A stretch of 64,000 nucleotides of DNA from 4572-13 sp964594065 (GCA_964594065.1 CAZQKX010000001.1:1-64000); one strand, 5' to 3'; numbered from the stretch's first letter, positions 52,901 through 61,290 are shown. Made by a program: numbers and translations. The notes: generated by a model not told the origin, from the letters alone.

Positions 52901-53179
52901 GCAGGTCTGTCCGGCGGCGGCATCATGATTGATAACCTCCAAACTCAGGAAAGCGGCGGCCTTGAACTTACGAGCATCACCTGGAAAGGGGTGTCCTGCG
53001 GCGATCCGGGTGTCAGAGAATTACTGGCTGATTATACCAGCGACTGCTACGTGAATGAAGATGACTTTGATGTCTTGGTAAGCGCTTGGATAACAACATA
53101 CGATCTGGATGATTTTGAAACACTGGCTTTGGAGTGGCTGGATTGTACGGAACCGACAGATATCAATTGTATTTATTAA
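49991..53179 (+). CDS. Secreted GH16-like protein with beta-helix, FN3, repeated module and dockerin-like tail
   Basis: 1062 residues. Signal peptide 1-22. A GH16-type beta-jelly-roll (~25-275) shows 'MSDEFEGTSLDTDKW', 'RRFGYFEMRAK', 'YHIYGFEWDKNTMKWYIDG' and 'FNVDYLRTWM'. The catalytic ExDxxE motif reads Glu147-Ile-Thr149-Leu-Leu-Glu152: both Glu are present but the central Asp is Thr. A parallel beta-helix follows (~278-670, 'NTYYVDGATGSDSNSG'), then FN3 (~678-770), an unrecognised module (~775-1000; also in the 53262 and GH86 proteins) and a dockerin-like tail (~1005-1062, 'VLVSAWITT', 'LALEWLDC'). GH16 includes agarases, porphyranases and carrageenases, which suits the locus; the substitution leaves its activity open. 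Its 3' third is almost identical at DNA level to that of the GH86 gene. Confidence 0.85.
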   Translation: MTVSKKLICFSFIIFGMTLAFAEPYPYTDPTNQGGWVLYEPMSDEFEGTSLDTDKWQIGMPYPVWDNQQPVTAYDPDAVTVSGGDMLCHAFQNPSHTYPDGYDVSGGHVISKDHRRFGYFEMRAKAINADVKSNFWLYSDGITWAREITLLEVAAGSPNGRFPQDYYHCGGHIWRTPTPTGVDGTHIEQITPYTLSFYPIDGYHIYGFEWDKNTMKWYIDGQLIHQMPTGDYTMGEMILCGTAYHVWQLPNGIDYSRFPATFNVDYLRTWMKPATNNTYYVDGATGSDSNSGLSWGQAKQTIRAAIDEAYDGDQIWVAEGTYTEYIVLYGIHGMKIYGGFDNGDTSLSQQDPSSNPTIIQAPPDGLMTFNIRGVKNVRLDGFTITGSDNRSGMKVFGPYEGTVIANCKITGNTPGSGGGGGVEVMPSYIGADPVVFEDCEFSYNTCGLTGGWGGGGGVNIDQGGDGSHPGPAHSKFYRCLFLDNQALQEGGAFSMRSGYAESTAKLVNCIMADNTNGSNKGAVHVDSGSIEVVNCTVDGSSSRGIAIENSSEMTSAVIKNSILTNNSSYGFYTNWSNISTYSIIDNNLFYNGTTNFYDGSLANSAYQINSRSYASANLVGNPQYVNAAAKDFHLTAGSPAIDNGTATGAPGDDYDRLVRPSGLGYDIGAYEYEGTIPTVPTAPSGLTATAISSSRIDLSWTDNSDDETHFDIERKIGSGGTWTYLDSVDANVTSYSDTGLSPVTTYYYRVSARNAAGNSDYSNESSATTVEADWASEITEIFSNFNGPGGDWVGLWYAWHYPDGSRNDNEYTQVNYNSGFRWGGHCDDLTYSSETWASIQYNPTPEALVYTWRAMKDGTYCYTIFSDNGDNQPTTWLKTLTEVDIAVQNSTQPVDLRLLVREYDGDWLLSSVAVDNVPAGQTNVFTIDIRDLTWTDVPSAVEAEMNELDQGPPYGGPGSAKGGPPATPDFAGLSGGGIMIDNLQTQESGGLELTSITWKGVSCGDPGVRELLADYTSDCYVNEDDFDVLVSAWITTYDLDDFETLALEWLDCTEPTDINCIY
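52031..53150 (+). repeat. Long direct repeat, copy 1 (FN3 + module + tail of the GH16-like gene)
   Basis: Aligns without visible gaps to 58864-59983 at a constant offset of 6833 bases. Identity is perfect from 52598 to 52818 (221 bases) and falls off on both sides. It encodes FN3, the repeated module and most of the dockerin-like tail. Confidence 0.9.
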
Positions 53180-53261
53180 ATGATGAAAACTTAAATCCTG
53201 TATTCAGGTTTATATTTATGTAGATATTAACACGAAAGACTTTATTTATGAAAGGGGAATT

Positions 53262-56200
53262 ATGATGAGAGAACTAAAAGTATTAATTTTGTTAGGTATA
53301 GTGACTGCGTTGGTCACGACCGCCTCTGCAGCAGTACTCTATGAAACGAGCTATACTGCTGGCGAAGGGTATAATGATGCCGCCCAATTAGCCGGAGCTG
53401 GTCAGGGTTGGATCTGGTGGGGACCTGCAGCGCCACAGTATATGGTGGATACAAGCAGTAATGGCGGCAGCGGTTTTGTTACACAAGACGCAACAGCTTG
53501 GTCCGCAGCAGGCGTGGCTCAGATAAGTGCCTTTGCTGATGGCTGGGGAATAAGTGGAGTAGGACAAACCGGATCTTACGCCCCCGGGGATGTCATCAAG
53601 ATCACTTATGATTATCAGTTCAGTTTCTCTGCTGCTCCTACTGAAAATGCGGGTTGTGCAAAAATAGGCATTGATGATGATATGGCAGACTGGAATTGTG
53701 TCCCGGGGCAAGGTTACTATATTTATTATATAACCCCTGCCAACGCCGGAAACACAGCCGGTGGAGTAAATTTTGTTGCGGCCGATTATACAACGGGTGC
53801 TTTGTCTTTAAGCGCTGATCTTCTCGGTATTGACGCTTCTGTAAGTGATTTTAGTTCAGATAATATGCGCATCGTCTGGGAAATTACAAATACTGATGGA
53901 ACGAACTGGGATCTTACTGATTTCCAGGTTACAAATCTCGATACGGCAGCAACCTATACAGGAGCAACGGCCTCGACGTTTGCCTGGACCTCGGATGCGT
54001 TTTTTGGCATGGTCATGTGCTACAATACGCTTGGGACACAAAGTTCTGTCAATGAGTCCATGAAGTTTGAGTACACTCCGGTTTCTTTTGCAAAACAGTT
54101 GCAAGTAAACATCACCTTTGATGGAATTGCAGAGAATAGTAACAATATAATTTATACGGATGTGAACGATGTTCCCCTGGAAACACCCCAACTGCTTGCG
54201 GTTAGCAACTATCCTGTTGGCGGATGGGCCGAGCCAAACAGCATTGCTGGTGACTATGACCCGGCCAATAATAATTCAATTATGAACCAGTGGTACTGGA
54301 CTACGACTGAGCCCAATGGATACAATCCAAGTGGGATTTCCTTCTCCGGAGCCACTCGACGCGATGAAGCTTATTTCTATACGATCTTCTCCGACACTGG
54401 CAGCAATGTACCCACAGGATACGTGCCCAACCTCAACCGTGGTGTTGTCTATTTGAATTACGTACAGGGTAATGCCGTTGTTTCACAAGATCTGCACTTG
54501 TTGGTTCGTAACGGTGCTGGAGACTGGTATTTATCCAGTGCAGCAACAGATGATACCCAGCCCGCTATAACTCCCGCGATGGATATAACCCTTGACCTGT
54601 CCGGACTGTCATGGGTACAGGTAGAGTCAGCAGCAGCAACCGAGATGAATGAAATGGATGCTGATGCGGGACCGGGGTACCTTCATACCGATCCAAATTA
54701 TGCTAAACCGGAAACATACCCAATCGATCCAAATGATGCAACTGATCTGGGTATTATGGAACAGGCCACGGGCATTGGTATATTCCTGACTGATGTTCAG
54801 GGCGGCAATGACAGCTTCTTCCGACTCCGATCGATGGATATTACCGGTTACGTTGACCCGGTTGAAGTTGATGAAGTTTCTGAGAACTTCAACAACTATC
54901 CGGATCAGGAAGGCAATGTAAGTTTTTATACGATGTATTATGGCAGTGCAACTCCAGTAGATGAGGAATCACCGCAGGCCAATACAAATTCCGGCTTCAG
55001 ATATGGAGGTTGGGGTGATTCTACAATTACTTCGCCGGAAACTGCCGACCTGTGGTCAAGCATTCGCTTTGCACAGTGGGAATGGGATACTGATCCCGAA
55101 CCGGAAGCAACTGCACTCGAGTTCCTTGATAATGCCGTTGATGCCGGCTCGTATTTCTATACGATATTCTCAGAGATCGGTAATAAAAATCCCACTCAGT
55201 ACGTTACCGATTTTGACCTGGGAATATTGGAGATTACGACTTGGATTCACGGTGGAATTATCGGCAATGACGTTGCCGCAGCGGATTTGCGTGTAGTAGT
55301 GAGAGATGGCGACGGCAACTGGTATGTTTCCAGTATCGCCTTTGATGACATCCAGACAGGCAGTTGGTATAAGTCATATACTGCCAGCATGTCGGGGCTT
55401 ACCTGGAAAGCGGTAAATACCGCTGCACAGGATGATATGAATGCGATGGATGGGGTCGATGGTGGTCCCGGCGTTCTGTTTGATCCCGGAAGTCCGGATG
55501 TAATACCTGATCTCTCACAATGTACCGGTATCGGACTTTATATTGACAGTACAACTTCTTATGACATTAACTGGCTGCGAATCGTTGATATGAAGGTCAA
55601 AAAAGGTATAGAAGGCGGGATTACATCCCAGGTTACCGAAACCTTCTCAGAATTTAATGGTCCTGGCGGTTCCTGGATTAGCTTCTGGCACGCCTGGCAT
55701 GGCGCTACTCCCGATGTTCGCAATGACAATGAATACACTGCAATTAATCAGAACTCCAACTTCCGTTGGGGCGGTCACTGTGATGATCTTGACTTTCTGG
55801 CAGAAAATTGGTCGGCTGTAATGTATGACCCGACACCAGAAGCATTTAAATTCACAGGCCGTGCTATACAAGATGGATCATATGCATATACCATCTTCTC
55901 GACATACAGCGATGAAAATGCAAATGTATGGGTCGATGAGTTAACCTCAGTTACAATCGACCTCTTGCAGTCAACTGACCAGTTAGCCAACTTGCGTTTG
56001 ATTATTAGAGAGAAAGACGGTGATTGGCTCCTTTCAAGTACTGCTGTTGATAACATTCCAGCAAATACGACAAACACATCGTACACTGTGAATGTAGCTG
56101 ACTTGACATGGGAAAATGCACTTCAGGTCGCAGAAGACGACATGAATGAATTGGACGGAGGCCCTGAACCTGGTGGTCCGGGAATTCTTGTTGATCCAAA

Positions 56201-56513
56201 TACTGCGGATCCAGCCATTCCTGATTTCGTAGAAATCAGCGGTGGTGGTATATATCTTGACGAAGTAGGTCAACCCGCAGCAGCTGAACTACAGATCACC
56301 AGCATTACCTGGAATGGCCTGTTGTCATGTGGTGATCCAGGCCTTCGAGAGTTACTGGCTGACTACACAAGTGACTGCTATGTGAATGGAGATGACTTGG
56401 ATGTCCTTGCAGCAGACTGGATTACAACGTATGTTCTGGATGATTTTGCTACACTGGCTTCAGAATGGATGGATTGTACTGAGCCAACAGATGCACTCTG
56501 TGATCCGTTTTAA
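53262..56513 (+). CDS. Secreted protein with three tandem copies of an unrecognised module and a dockerin-like tail
   Basis: 1083 residues with AAAGGGG upstream of two adjacent ATGs (53262 and 53265). Signal peptide ~1-24. Residues ~25-278 are a paralogue of the PEP-CTERM protein at 48945. Then come three related segments: A (~283-535), B (~536-783) and C (~786-1020). They share 'YTIFS', an 'LRLLVR..DGDWYLSS' type strand and 'DMNEMD.GPG...P...GIGIYLD'. Segment C is the closest to the single modules of the GH16-like and GH86 proteins ('NDNEYTAINQNSNFRWGGHCDD'). The dockerin-like tail ends 'ASEWMDCTEP'. No catalytic motif is seen. I infer a scaffold or multivalent galactan-binding protein. It stands between the two enzyme genes with which it shares the module. 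Confidence 0.82.
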   Translation: MMRELKVLILLGIVTALVTTASAAVLYETSYTAGEGYNDAAQLAGAGQGWIWWGPAAPQYMVDTSSNGGSGFVTQDATAWSAAGVAQISAFADGWGISGVGQTGSYAPGDVIKITYDYQFSFSAAPTENAGCAKIGIDDDMADWNCVPGQGYYIYYITPANAGNTAGGVNFVAADYTTGALSLSADLLGIDASVSDFSSDNMRIVWEITNTDGTNWDLTDFQVTNLDTAATYTGATASTFAWTSDAFFGMVMCYNTLGTQSSVNESMKFEYTPVSFAKQLQVNITFDGIAENSNNIIYTDVNDVPLETPQLLAVSNYPVGGWAEPNSIAGDYDPANNNSIMNQWYWTTTEPNGYNPSGISFSGATRRDEAYFYTIFSDTGSNVPTGYVPNLNRGVVYLNYVQGNAVVSQDLHLLVRNGAGDWYLSSAATDDTQPAITPAMDITLDLSGLSWVQVESAAATEMNEMDADAGPGYLHTDPNYAKPETYPIDPNDATDLGIMEQATGIGIFLTDVQGGNDSFFRLRSMDITGYVDPVEVDEVSENFNNYPDQEGNVSFYTMYYGSATPVDEESPQANTNSGFRYGGWGDSTITSPETADLWSSIRFAQWEWDTDPEPEATALEFLDNAVDAGSYFYTIFSEIGNKNPTQYVTDFDLGILEITTWIHGGIIGNDVAAADLRVVVRDGDGNWYVSSIAFDDIQTGSWYKSYTASMSGLTWKAVNTAAQDDMNAMDGVDGGPGVLFDPGSPDVIPDLSQCTGIGLYIDSTTSYDINWLRIVDMKVKKGIEGGITSQVTETFSEFNGPGGSWISFWHAWHGATPDVRNDNEYTAINQNSNFRWGGHCDDLDFLAENWSAVMYDPTPEAFKFTGRAIQDGSYAYTIFSTYSDENANVWVDELTSVTIDLLQSTDQLANLRLIIREKDGDWLLSSTAVDNIPANTTNTSYTVNVADLTWENALQVAEDDMNELDGGPEPGGPGILVDPNTADPAIPDFVEISGGGIYLDEVGQPAAAELQITSITWNGLLSCGDPGLRELLADYTSDCYVNGDDLDVLAADWITTYVLDDFATLASEWMDCTEPTDALCDPF

Positions 56514-56565
56514 CTGTTATATTGCATGGCTAAATTTTTGGTTTTGATAGCCATTGACTAAAAAG

Positions 56566-56603
56566 CTCGCCTCAGGGAAGGTTAATATCATCCCTGAGGC
56601 GAG
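56566..56603. terminator. Perfect 13-bp hairpin between the module-protein gene and the GH86 gene
   Basis: CTCGCCTCAGGGA / TCCCTGAGGCGAG with a 12-base loop. The run of A before the left arm gives a U-tract only for transcripts of the minus strand; on the plus strand it could still pause or stabilise RNA. It lies 53 bases after the stop codon at 56513. Confidence 0.5.
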
Positions 56604-56701
56604 TGATATATAGGTGGAAAAGTTTTAATAATTGTCGATACGATCTTGACAGGAATTCAGGTGCAAGTGATTTCTTCAGGCTAATAATGGGGTAATTTAG
56701 C

Positions 56702-56842
56702 ATGAAAAATATACAACTTTTGAACAAACTATTATTTGAAAGGGATATGGTGGGGACTTTCTATAGAACCTTTATTTTCTTTTTGTTTATCACATTTGGC
56801 ATGAATCTCACATTCGCCGATCCATATCCGCTAGAAAGGTAA
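56702..56842 (+). pseudogene. Vestigial 5' end of a GH16-type gene
   Basis: A 46-residue frame ending 9 bases before the GH86 start. Its second half, 'FIFFLFITFGMNLTFADPYP', matches the signal peptide and first mature residues of the GH16-like protein at 49991 ('FSFIIFGMTLAFAEPYP'). It stops just after. I read it as the leader of a duplicated GH16-type gene whose body has been replaced. Confidence 0.65.
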
Positions 56843-56850
56843 ATAGAACA

Positions 56851-59800
56851 ATGTGTCGATATAAACGAGTTGTAAAGTTGTCGTGTCTGGTATTGATATA
56901 TACCGGCGTTGCTGTCATCCAGTCTAGGGCACAGGCAGTAGATGTGCAAGTCAACCTCAATCGCGGGCATGTAGTGGGCGGAGTCTCGGCCTTCGATCGC
57001 TCTAAATTTATCACCATTCATTCCAGCCACACAGAAGGTGACTGGGATCATGGCGTACGCGGTGCCAACAACTTTACGAATGACCTGCTGGCTGATTTTG
57101 CTATTGGGCGTGATGTCTATTTTGGTCGTGACACCGGCGGTGTCAGCTGGCACAGGAGGGGCAATACCAATATCGATGAAGATTCACTCGGCTCCGGTTG
57201 GGTTGATGCCGCTGATATGGCAAGTCAGGGAAGCTACTACCGCAATCAATACAACGGCGATACCGACATTCATCCGTATGAGTCGCGGGCCCAAACCGAT
57301 ATCATGTGTGCACAATACAATGGATTCTGGCCAAACGGAAACGTTTATAATGGGTGGGCGATTTCCACGGCCAACACGCCGACTGAACCTTTTGGTTCAG
57401 CTACAGGGGATTTCATGGGTTTGTATCTGAACCATTTTTATGACAATTTCGGAGCACAGGTCGGACGGCCTTCTCCAGCGTATGTGGAAATTATCAACGA
57501 GCCCGACTGGCATATTCTGGATGAAACCTCCCACCCCGACTATGGCTCAGTATCGGCATCGAAGATATGGGAATTTCATAACGGGGTAGCAGACGGAATT
57601 CGTGCACATAACACAAATTCGCTGATCGGGGGCTTTTGCACTACGTTTCCGGATCATGATGAGGGCAATTTCGCGGAGTGGAACGATGAGTGGAAATCGT
57701 TCATCGATATCGCAGGGGCCAAGATGGATTTCTGGGCTCTGCACCTGTACGATTTTCCCGCAATGTGGAATAACACACGCTATCGTAAAGGAGCAAATCT
57801 TGAAGCCACATTCGATATGATTGATTACTACAGCGAGGCTGTCCTGGGCCAGGCTCGTCCGTATGTCATTTCCGAATACGGCGCCCAGACGCACGAATAT
57901 AGTGGTGATGACTGGAGCGCCTATCGTGACTGGCTGAAGCTGAAATCCATCAACTCCATGGTCATGACCTTCATGGACCGCCCGCACCTTATGCTCAAGA
58001 CGATTCCCTTTACCGTGGTCAAAGCGGAATGGGGGCGGAATCAGACCACGCAAGTCCCGTACGGCTCTCGTCTGATGAGGCAGGAAGATGAACCGGCCAG
58101 CTATACGGGGGAATGGGTCTATACCGAGCTTGTCCGGTTTTATGACCTGTGGTCGGATGTGAATGGGGACCGCGTTGAGATATCATCCTCGGACCCGGAT
58201 ATTCAGGTTGATGCCTATGCCGATGGCAATAAGGTCTATGTGATTCTGAACAACACTGTTGACCAAACCCAGACAATTGACCTGAGCTTTGTCGAAAACT
58301 ATGGAAATACGGTGCAAAGTGTTTACGGTAAACATCTCTACTGGACCGGACCTAGTACGACCGGATCTGTCATGCTGGATGAGACAAACCATGTGGGACT
58401 TTTGTCACAGGTTGTGATCGAAAGCGAAGCGGCTATGGTTCTGGAGTATACGATGGCATCGGCCGTAAACATCGATGCGGCCTTAACGGAATCGAAGCAT
58501 TTTGCAACGTCCTATCTTCAGACGATTCAGGGCGGAGTACCATGCAGTTTCCAGATTCCCAATGTCTCCACAGCGGCATCCGGTAAAGCGGTATTGCGGC
58601 TTAGCATAGCCCGCGCGCATGCATCGTCTAAACAACCTACAGTGCTGATAAACGACACAGCATTAACAGTACCCTCCGATGTAATGGGGCGTGAATCTGA
58701 CGGCCGTTTCCAGTTTTTCGGAACACTGTTGATTCCTGTGCCGATCAACCTGCTGCAGTTCAATAATGACGTGGATATTACCTTCCCTGACTCGGGGGGG
58801 CATATAAGTACCGTGGCATTACAGGTCTATAACTACAGCGGTGGCGGCAGTCCGACAGTTCCGTCAACCCCCTCAGGATTGACCGCCACAGTGGTCAATT
58901 CAAGCCGGATCGATTTATCATGGACCGATAATTCAGATAACGAAACCAATTTTGATATAGAACGAAAAATCGGCTCCAGCGGCACATGGACTTATCTGAA
59001 TAGTGTCAGCGCCAATGTTACCAGCTATAGTGATATGGGCTTAACGCCTGCTACTACCTATTATTATCGTATTTCAGCGCGCAATGCTGCAGGCAACTCA
59101 GATTATTCCAATGAATCATCTGCGGCAACAGATGAAGCTGGTTGGGCTTCTGAGATAACGGAAGTATTTTCCAATTTTACCGGCCCGGGCGGCGATTGGA
59201 TCAGCTTCTGGCATGCCTGGCATTATCCTGACGGCTCACGAAATGACAATGAATACACGGCGGTCAACTACAATTCAGGCTTTCGCTGGGGCGGACATTG
59301 TGATGACTTGACATATTCATCGGAAACTTGGGCCAGCATCCAGTACAATCCCACATCTGATGCGCTCGTATACACCTGGCGTGCAATGAAGGACGGCACG
59401 TATTGTTATACGGTCTTCTCTGACAACGGCGATAACCAACCGACAACTTGGTTAAAAACGTTAACGGAAGTTGATATTGCTGTACAGAATTCTACTCAGC
59501 CGGTTGATCTTCGCCTGTTAGTACGGGAATATGATGGTGATTGGCTGCTGTCCAGTGTCGCAGTCGATAATGTTCCCGCCGGGCAAACAAATGTATTTAC
59601 GATTGACATAAGAGACCTGACCTGGACAGACGTTCCTTCTGCTGTCGAGGCAGAAATGAATGAACTGGACGAAGGGCCTCCCTATGGCGGTCCGGGATCG
59701 GCTAAAGGCGGCCCGTCTGCCACACCTGATTTTGCAGGTCTGTCCGGCGGCGGCATCATGATTGACAACGTCCAAACCCAGGAAAGCGGCAATCTTCACC

Positions 59801-60015
59801 TTACGAGCATCACCTGGAAAGGCTTATCCTGTGGTGATCCGGGTGTCAGAGAATTACAGACAGATTATACAAATGACTGCTACGTGAATAAAGATGATTT
59901 AGATGTGCTTGCCATTGGATGGATTTCAGTGTATGATTTGAGTGATTTTGAAGCACTGGCTTCTGAATGGCTGGATTGCACGGAGCCGGCAGATATTAAC
60001 TGTAATCCGTTTTAG
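56851..60015 (+). CDS. Secreted GH86-type beta-agarase/porphyranase with FN3, repeated module and dockerin-like tail
   Basis: 1054 residues. Signal peptide ~1-28. The catalytic part (~30-560) is a TIM barrel with GH86-like features: 'KFITIHSSHTEGDWD', 'FGRDTGGVSWH', acid/base Glu217 in 'VEIINEPDWH', 'FWALHLYDFPAMW' and nucleophile Glu342 in 'VISEYGAQTH'. A small beta domain follows (~565-660), then FN3 (~669-760), the unrecognised module (~763-990) and a dockerin-like tail ('LAIGWISV', 'LASEWLDC'). GH86 enzymes cut beta-1,4 bonds of agarose or porphyran, the endo-acting first step for this locus. I am fairly but not fully sure of the family. The 3' half is a near copy of the GH16-like gene's. 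Confidence 0.8.
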   Translation: MCRYKRVVKLSCLVLIYTGVAVIQSRAQAVDVQVNLNRGHVVGGVSAFDRSKFITIHSSHTEGDWDHGVRGANNFTNDLLADFAIGRDVYFGRDTGGVSWHRRGNTNIDEDSLGSGWVDAADMASQGSYYRNQYNGDTDIHPYESRAQTDIMCAQYNGFWPNGNVYNGWAISTANTPTEPFGSATGDFMGLYLNHFYDNFGAQVGRPSPAYVEIINEPDWHILDETSHPDYGSVSASKIWEFHNGVADGIRAHNTNSLIGGFCTTFPDHDEGNFAEWNDEWKSFIDIAGAKMDFWALHLYDFPAMWNNTRYRKGANLEATFDMIDYYSEAVLGQARPYVISEYGAQTHEYSGDDWSAYRDWLKLKSINSMVMTFMDRPHLMLKTIPFTVVKAEWGRNQTTQVPYGSRLMRQEDEPASYTGEWVYTELVRFYDLWSDVNGDRVEISSSDPDIQVDAYADGNKVYVILNNTVDQTQTIDLSFVENYGNTVQSVYGKHLYWTGPSTTGSVMLDETNHVGLLSQVVIESEAAMVLEYTMASAVNIDAALTESKHFATSYLQTIQGGVPCSFQIPNVSTAASGKAVLRLSIARAHASSKQPTVLINDTALTVPSDVMGRESDGRFQFFGTLLIPVPINLLQFNNDVDITFPDSGGHISTVALQVYNYSGGGSPTVPSTPSGLTATVVNSSRIDLSWTDNSDNETNFDIERKIGSSGTWTYLNSVSANVTSYSDMGLTPATTYYYRISARNAAGNSDYSNESSAATDEAGWASEITEVFSNFTGPGGDWISFWHAWHYPDGSRNDNEYTAVNYNSGFRWGGHCDDLTYSSETWASIQYNPTSDALVYTWRAMKDGTYCYTVFSDNGDNQPTTWLKTLTEVDIAVQNSTQPVDLRLLVREYDGDWLLSSVAVDNVPAGQTNVFTIDIRDLTWTDVPSAVEAEMNELDEGPPYGGPGSAKGGPSATPDFAGLSGGGIMIDNVQTQESGNLHLTSITWKGLSCGDPGVRELQTDYTNDCYVNKDDLDVLAIGWISVYDLSDFEALASEWLDCTEPADINCNPF
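58864..59983 (+). repeat. Long direct repeat, copy 2 (FN3 + module + tail of the GH86 gene)
   Basis: Partner of 52031-53150, ungapped by eye; 59431-59651 is identical to 52598-52818 over 221 bases. Confidence 0.9.
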
Positions 60016-60047
60016 TTTTTGTTACTGTTTAATGGTTGAGGCATGCT

Positions 60048-61058
60048 ATGAATAAACGTGAAGTCGTTAAAGCAGCGCTGGAATTTGAAGACATCCCCTA
60101 CGTTCCCTGGTCATTCAAATTCACCCTTGAGCCCTATGAAATGCTCGTTAAGCATTACGGCAGCAAGGATTTGGATGCGGTTCTGGATAATCACATTTTG
60201 AACCTGGGCAATGACTATGGCTTCTTCAATGAAATTGAACCGGATATCTACCAGGATGTTTTCGGCGTTGTATGGGACCGTACTGTAGACAAGGATATCG
60301 GGATTGTACGCGGACAGTGCTTGCCGGAACCAACCTTAAAGAATTATGATCTCCCAAATCCCCTGGACAAACGTTTCTTTGAGGACATTCCGGGAAAGAT
60401 CGAGATCTACGGCGATTGTTTCCGACTTTTCCAAATTGGTTTTTCCTTATTCGAGCGGGCCTGGACCTTACGCGGTATGGATCACCTGATGATGGATTTT
60501 TATGACCATCCGGAATTTGTACATGAATTGTTTAGTGCTATTGCGGATTACAATATCGCACAGGTCAAAGAAGCCTTGAAATATGACATCGATGCGGTCT
60601 ACTTTGGTGATGACTGGGGTCAGCAACACGGCCTGATCATGGGGCCGGCCATGTGGAAGGAATTCATCCAACCCCAGTTGAAGCGCATGTACAAGACCGT
60701 ACGGGATGCAGGCAAGTATGTGTTTATTCATTCCTGCGGCGATGTCGATGAGCTGTTTGACGATCTCATTGAGGCCGGCCTAAACTGCTTCAATCCCTTT
60801 CAGCCCGAGGTCATGGATATTTATGCCTTGCTCAAACAATACCATGGGAAGCTGGCTTTCCATGGCGGCCTTTCCATTCAAAAGACTCTGCCGTTTGGTA
60901 CAGTACAGGATGTTGTGGATGAGTCCAATAAACTCCTGACCGCCGGAGCCAAGGGGGGCTTGATCTTCTCCCCCTCTCACTCTGTGGAAGGTGACACGAG
61001 CCTGGAGAACATTCTGGGCTTTATCGATACTGCAAAATCACAGCAAGGATATATTTAA
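60048..61058 (+). CDS. URO-D-superfamily protein with an HxC metal-type motif
   Basis: 336 residues from ATG 60048, with TGAGG upstream, 32 bases after the GH86 stop. URO-D/MtaA fold landmarks are 'YFGDDWGQQHG', His228-Ser-Cys230-Gly ('FIHSCGDVDE'), 'NCFNPFQPE', 'AFHGGLSIQKTLPFG' and 'FSPSHSVEGDTS'. In the corrinoid methyltransferases MtaA/MtbA zinc is held by H-x-C plus a later Cys; here the H-x-C is kept and the later Cys position carries Ser/His. Only distantly related to the sister protein at 19325. Its place in a galactan locus is suggestive of sugar-ether chemistry, but the substrate is unknown and no corrinoid protein is seen nearby. Confidence 0.75.
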   Translation: MNKREVVKAALEFEDIPYVPWSFKFTLEPYEMLVKHYGSKDLDAVLDNHILNLGNDYGFFNEIEPDIYQDVFGVVWDRTVDKDIGIVRGQCLPEPTLKNYDLPNPLDKRFFEDIPGKIEIYGDCFRLFQIGFSLFERAWTLRGMDHLMMDFYDHPEFVHELFSAIADYNIAQVKEALKYDIDAVYFGDDWGQQHGLIMGPAMWKEFIQPQLKRMYKTVRDAGKYVFIHSCGDVDELFDDLIEAGLNCFNPFQPEVMDIYALLKQYHGKLAFHGGLSIQKTLPFGTVQDVVDESNKLLTAGAKGGLIFSPSHSVEGDTSLENILGFIDTAKSQQGYI

Positions 61059-61075
61059 GCTCTTACGGTGCAAAA

Positions 61076-61240
61076 ACTCATCCACGACCGTACAGCAGCC
61101 TGAATTATATGACCCCGGCGGCATTCGCGACGGCGTGTCTTGAGCAATGGTTCCAGTGCCAGTTCCCCAATCAGGGTACCAGTTATCCGCAATTTTTGTT
61201 GTTGAAGTTTAGATGTTATAAACCTTCCGGGAGATCTTAA
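61076..61240 (+). mobile_element. C-terminal remnant of an IS3-family transposase
   Basis: The frame reads 'HPRPYSSLNYMTPAAFATAC' and then ~35 residues to a stop at 61238-61240. 'RPHSSL.Y.TPAEFA' is the hallmark end of IS3-family OrfB proteins. No start codon and no catalytic part remain. It begins 18 bases after the URO-D-like gene. Confidence 0.7.
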
Positions 61241-61244
61241 AAAG

Positions 61245-61290
61245 TTGCTATAAGCGATTGCAAAAGCCGTTTTGGAATCGCTTATAGCAA
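61245..61290. other. Extended near-perfect hairpin, 46 bases
   Basis: Outer 15-base arms TTGCTATAAGCGATT / AATCGCTTATAGCAA, one G-G mismatch, inner 5-base arms CAAAA/TTTTG and a GCCG tetraloop: 20 pairs in 46 bases. No U-tract follows. It touches the end of the IS3 remnant. It could be a terminator, a MITE/REP-type element or a small structured RNA. From 61291 to 61514 I see no other feature beyond a TATAAT at 61341-61346. Confidence 0.6.
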
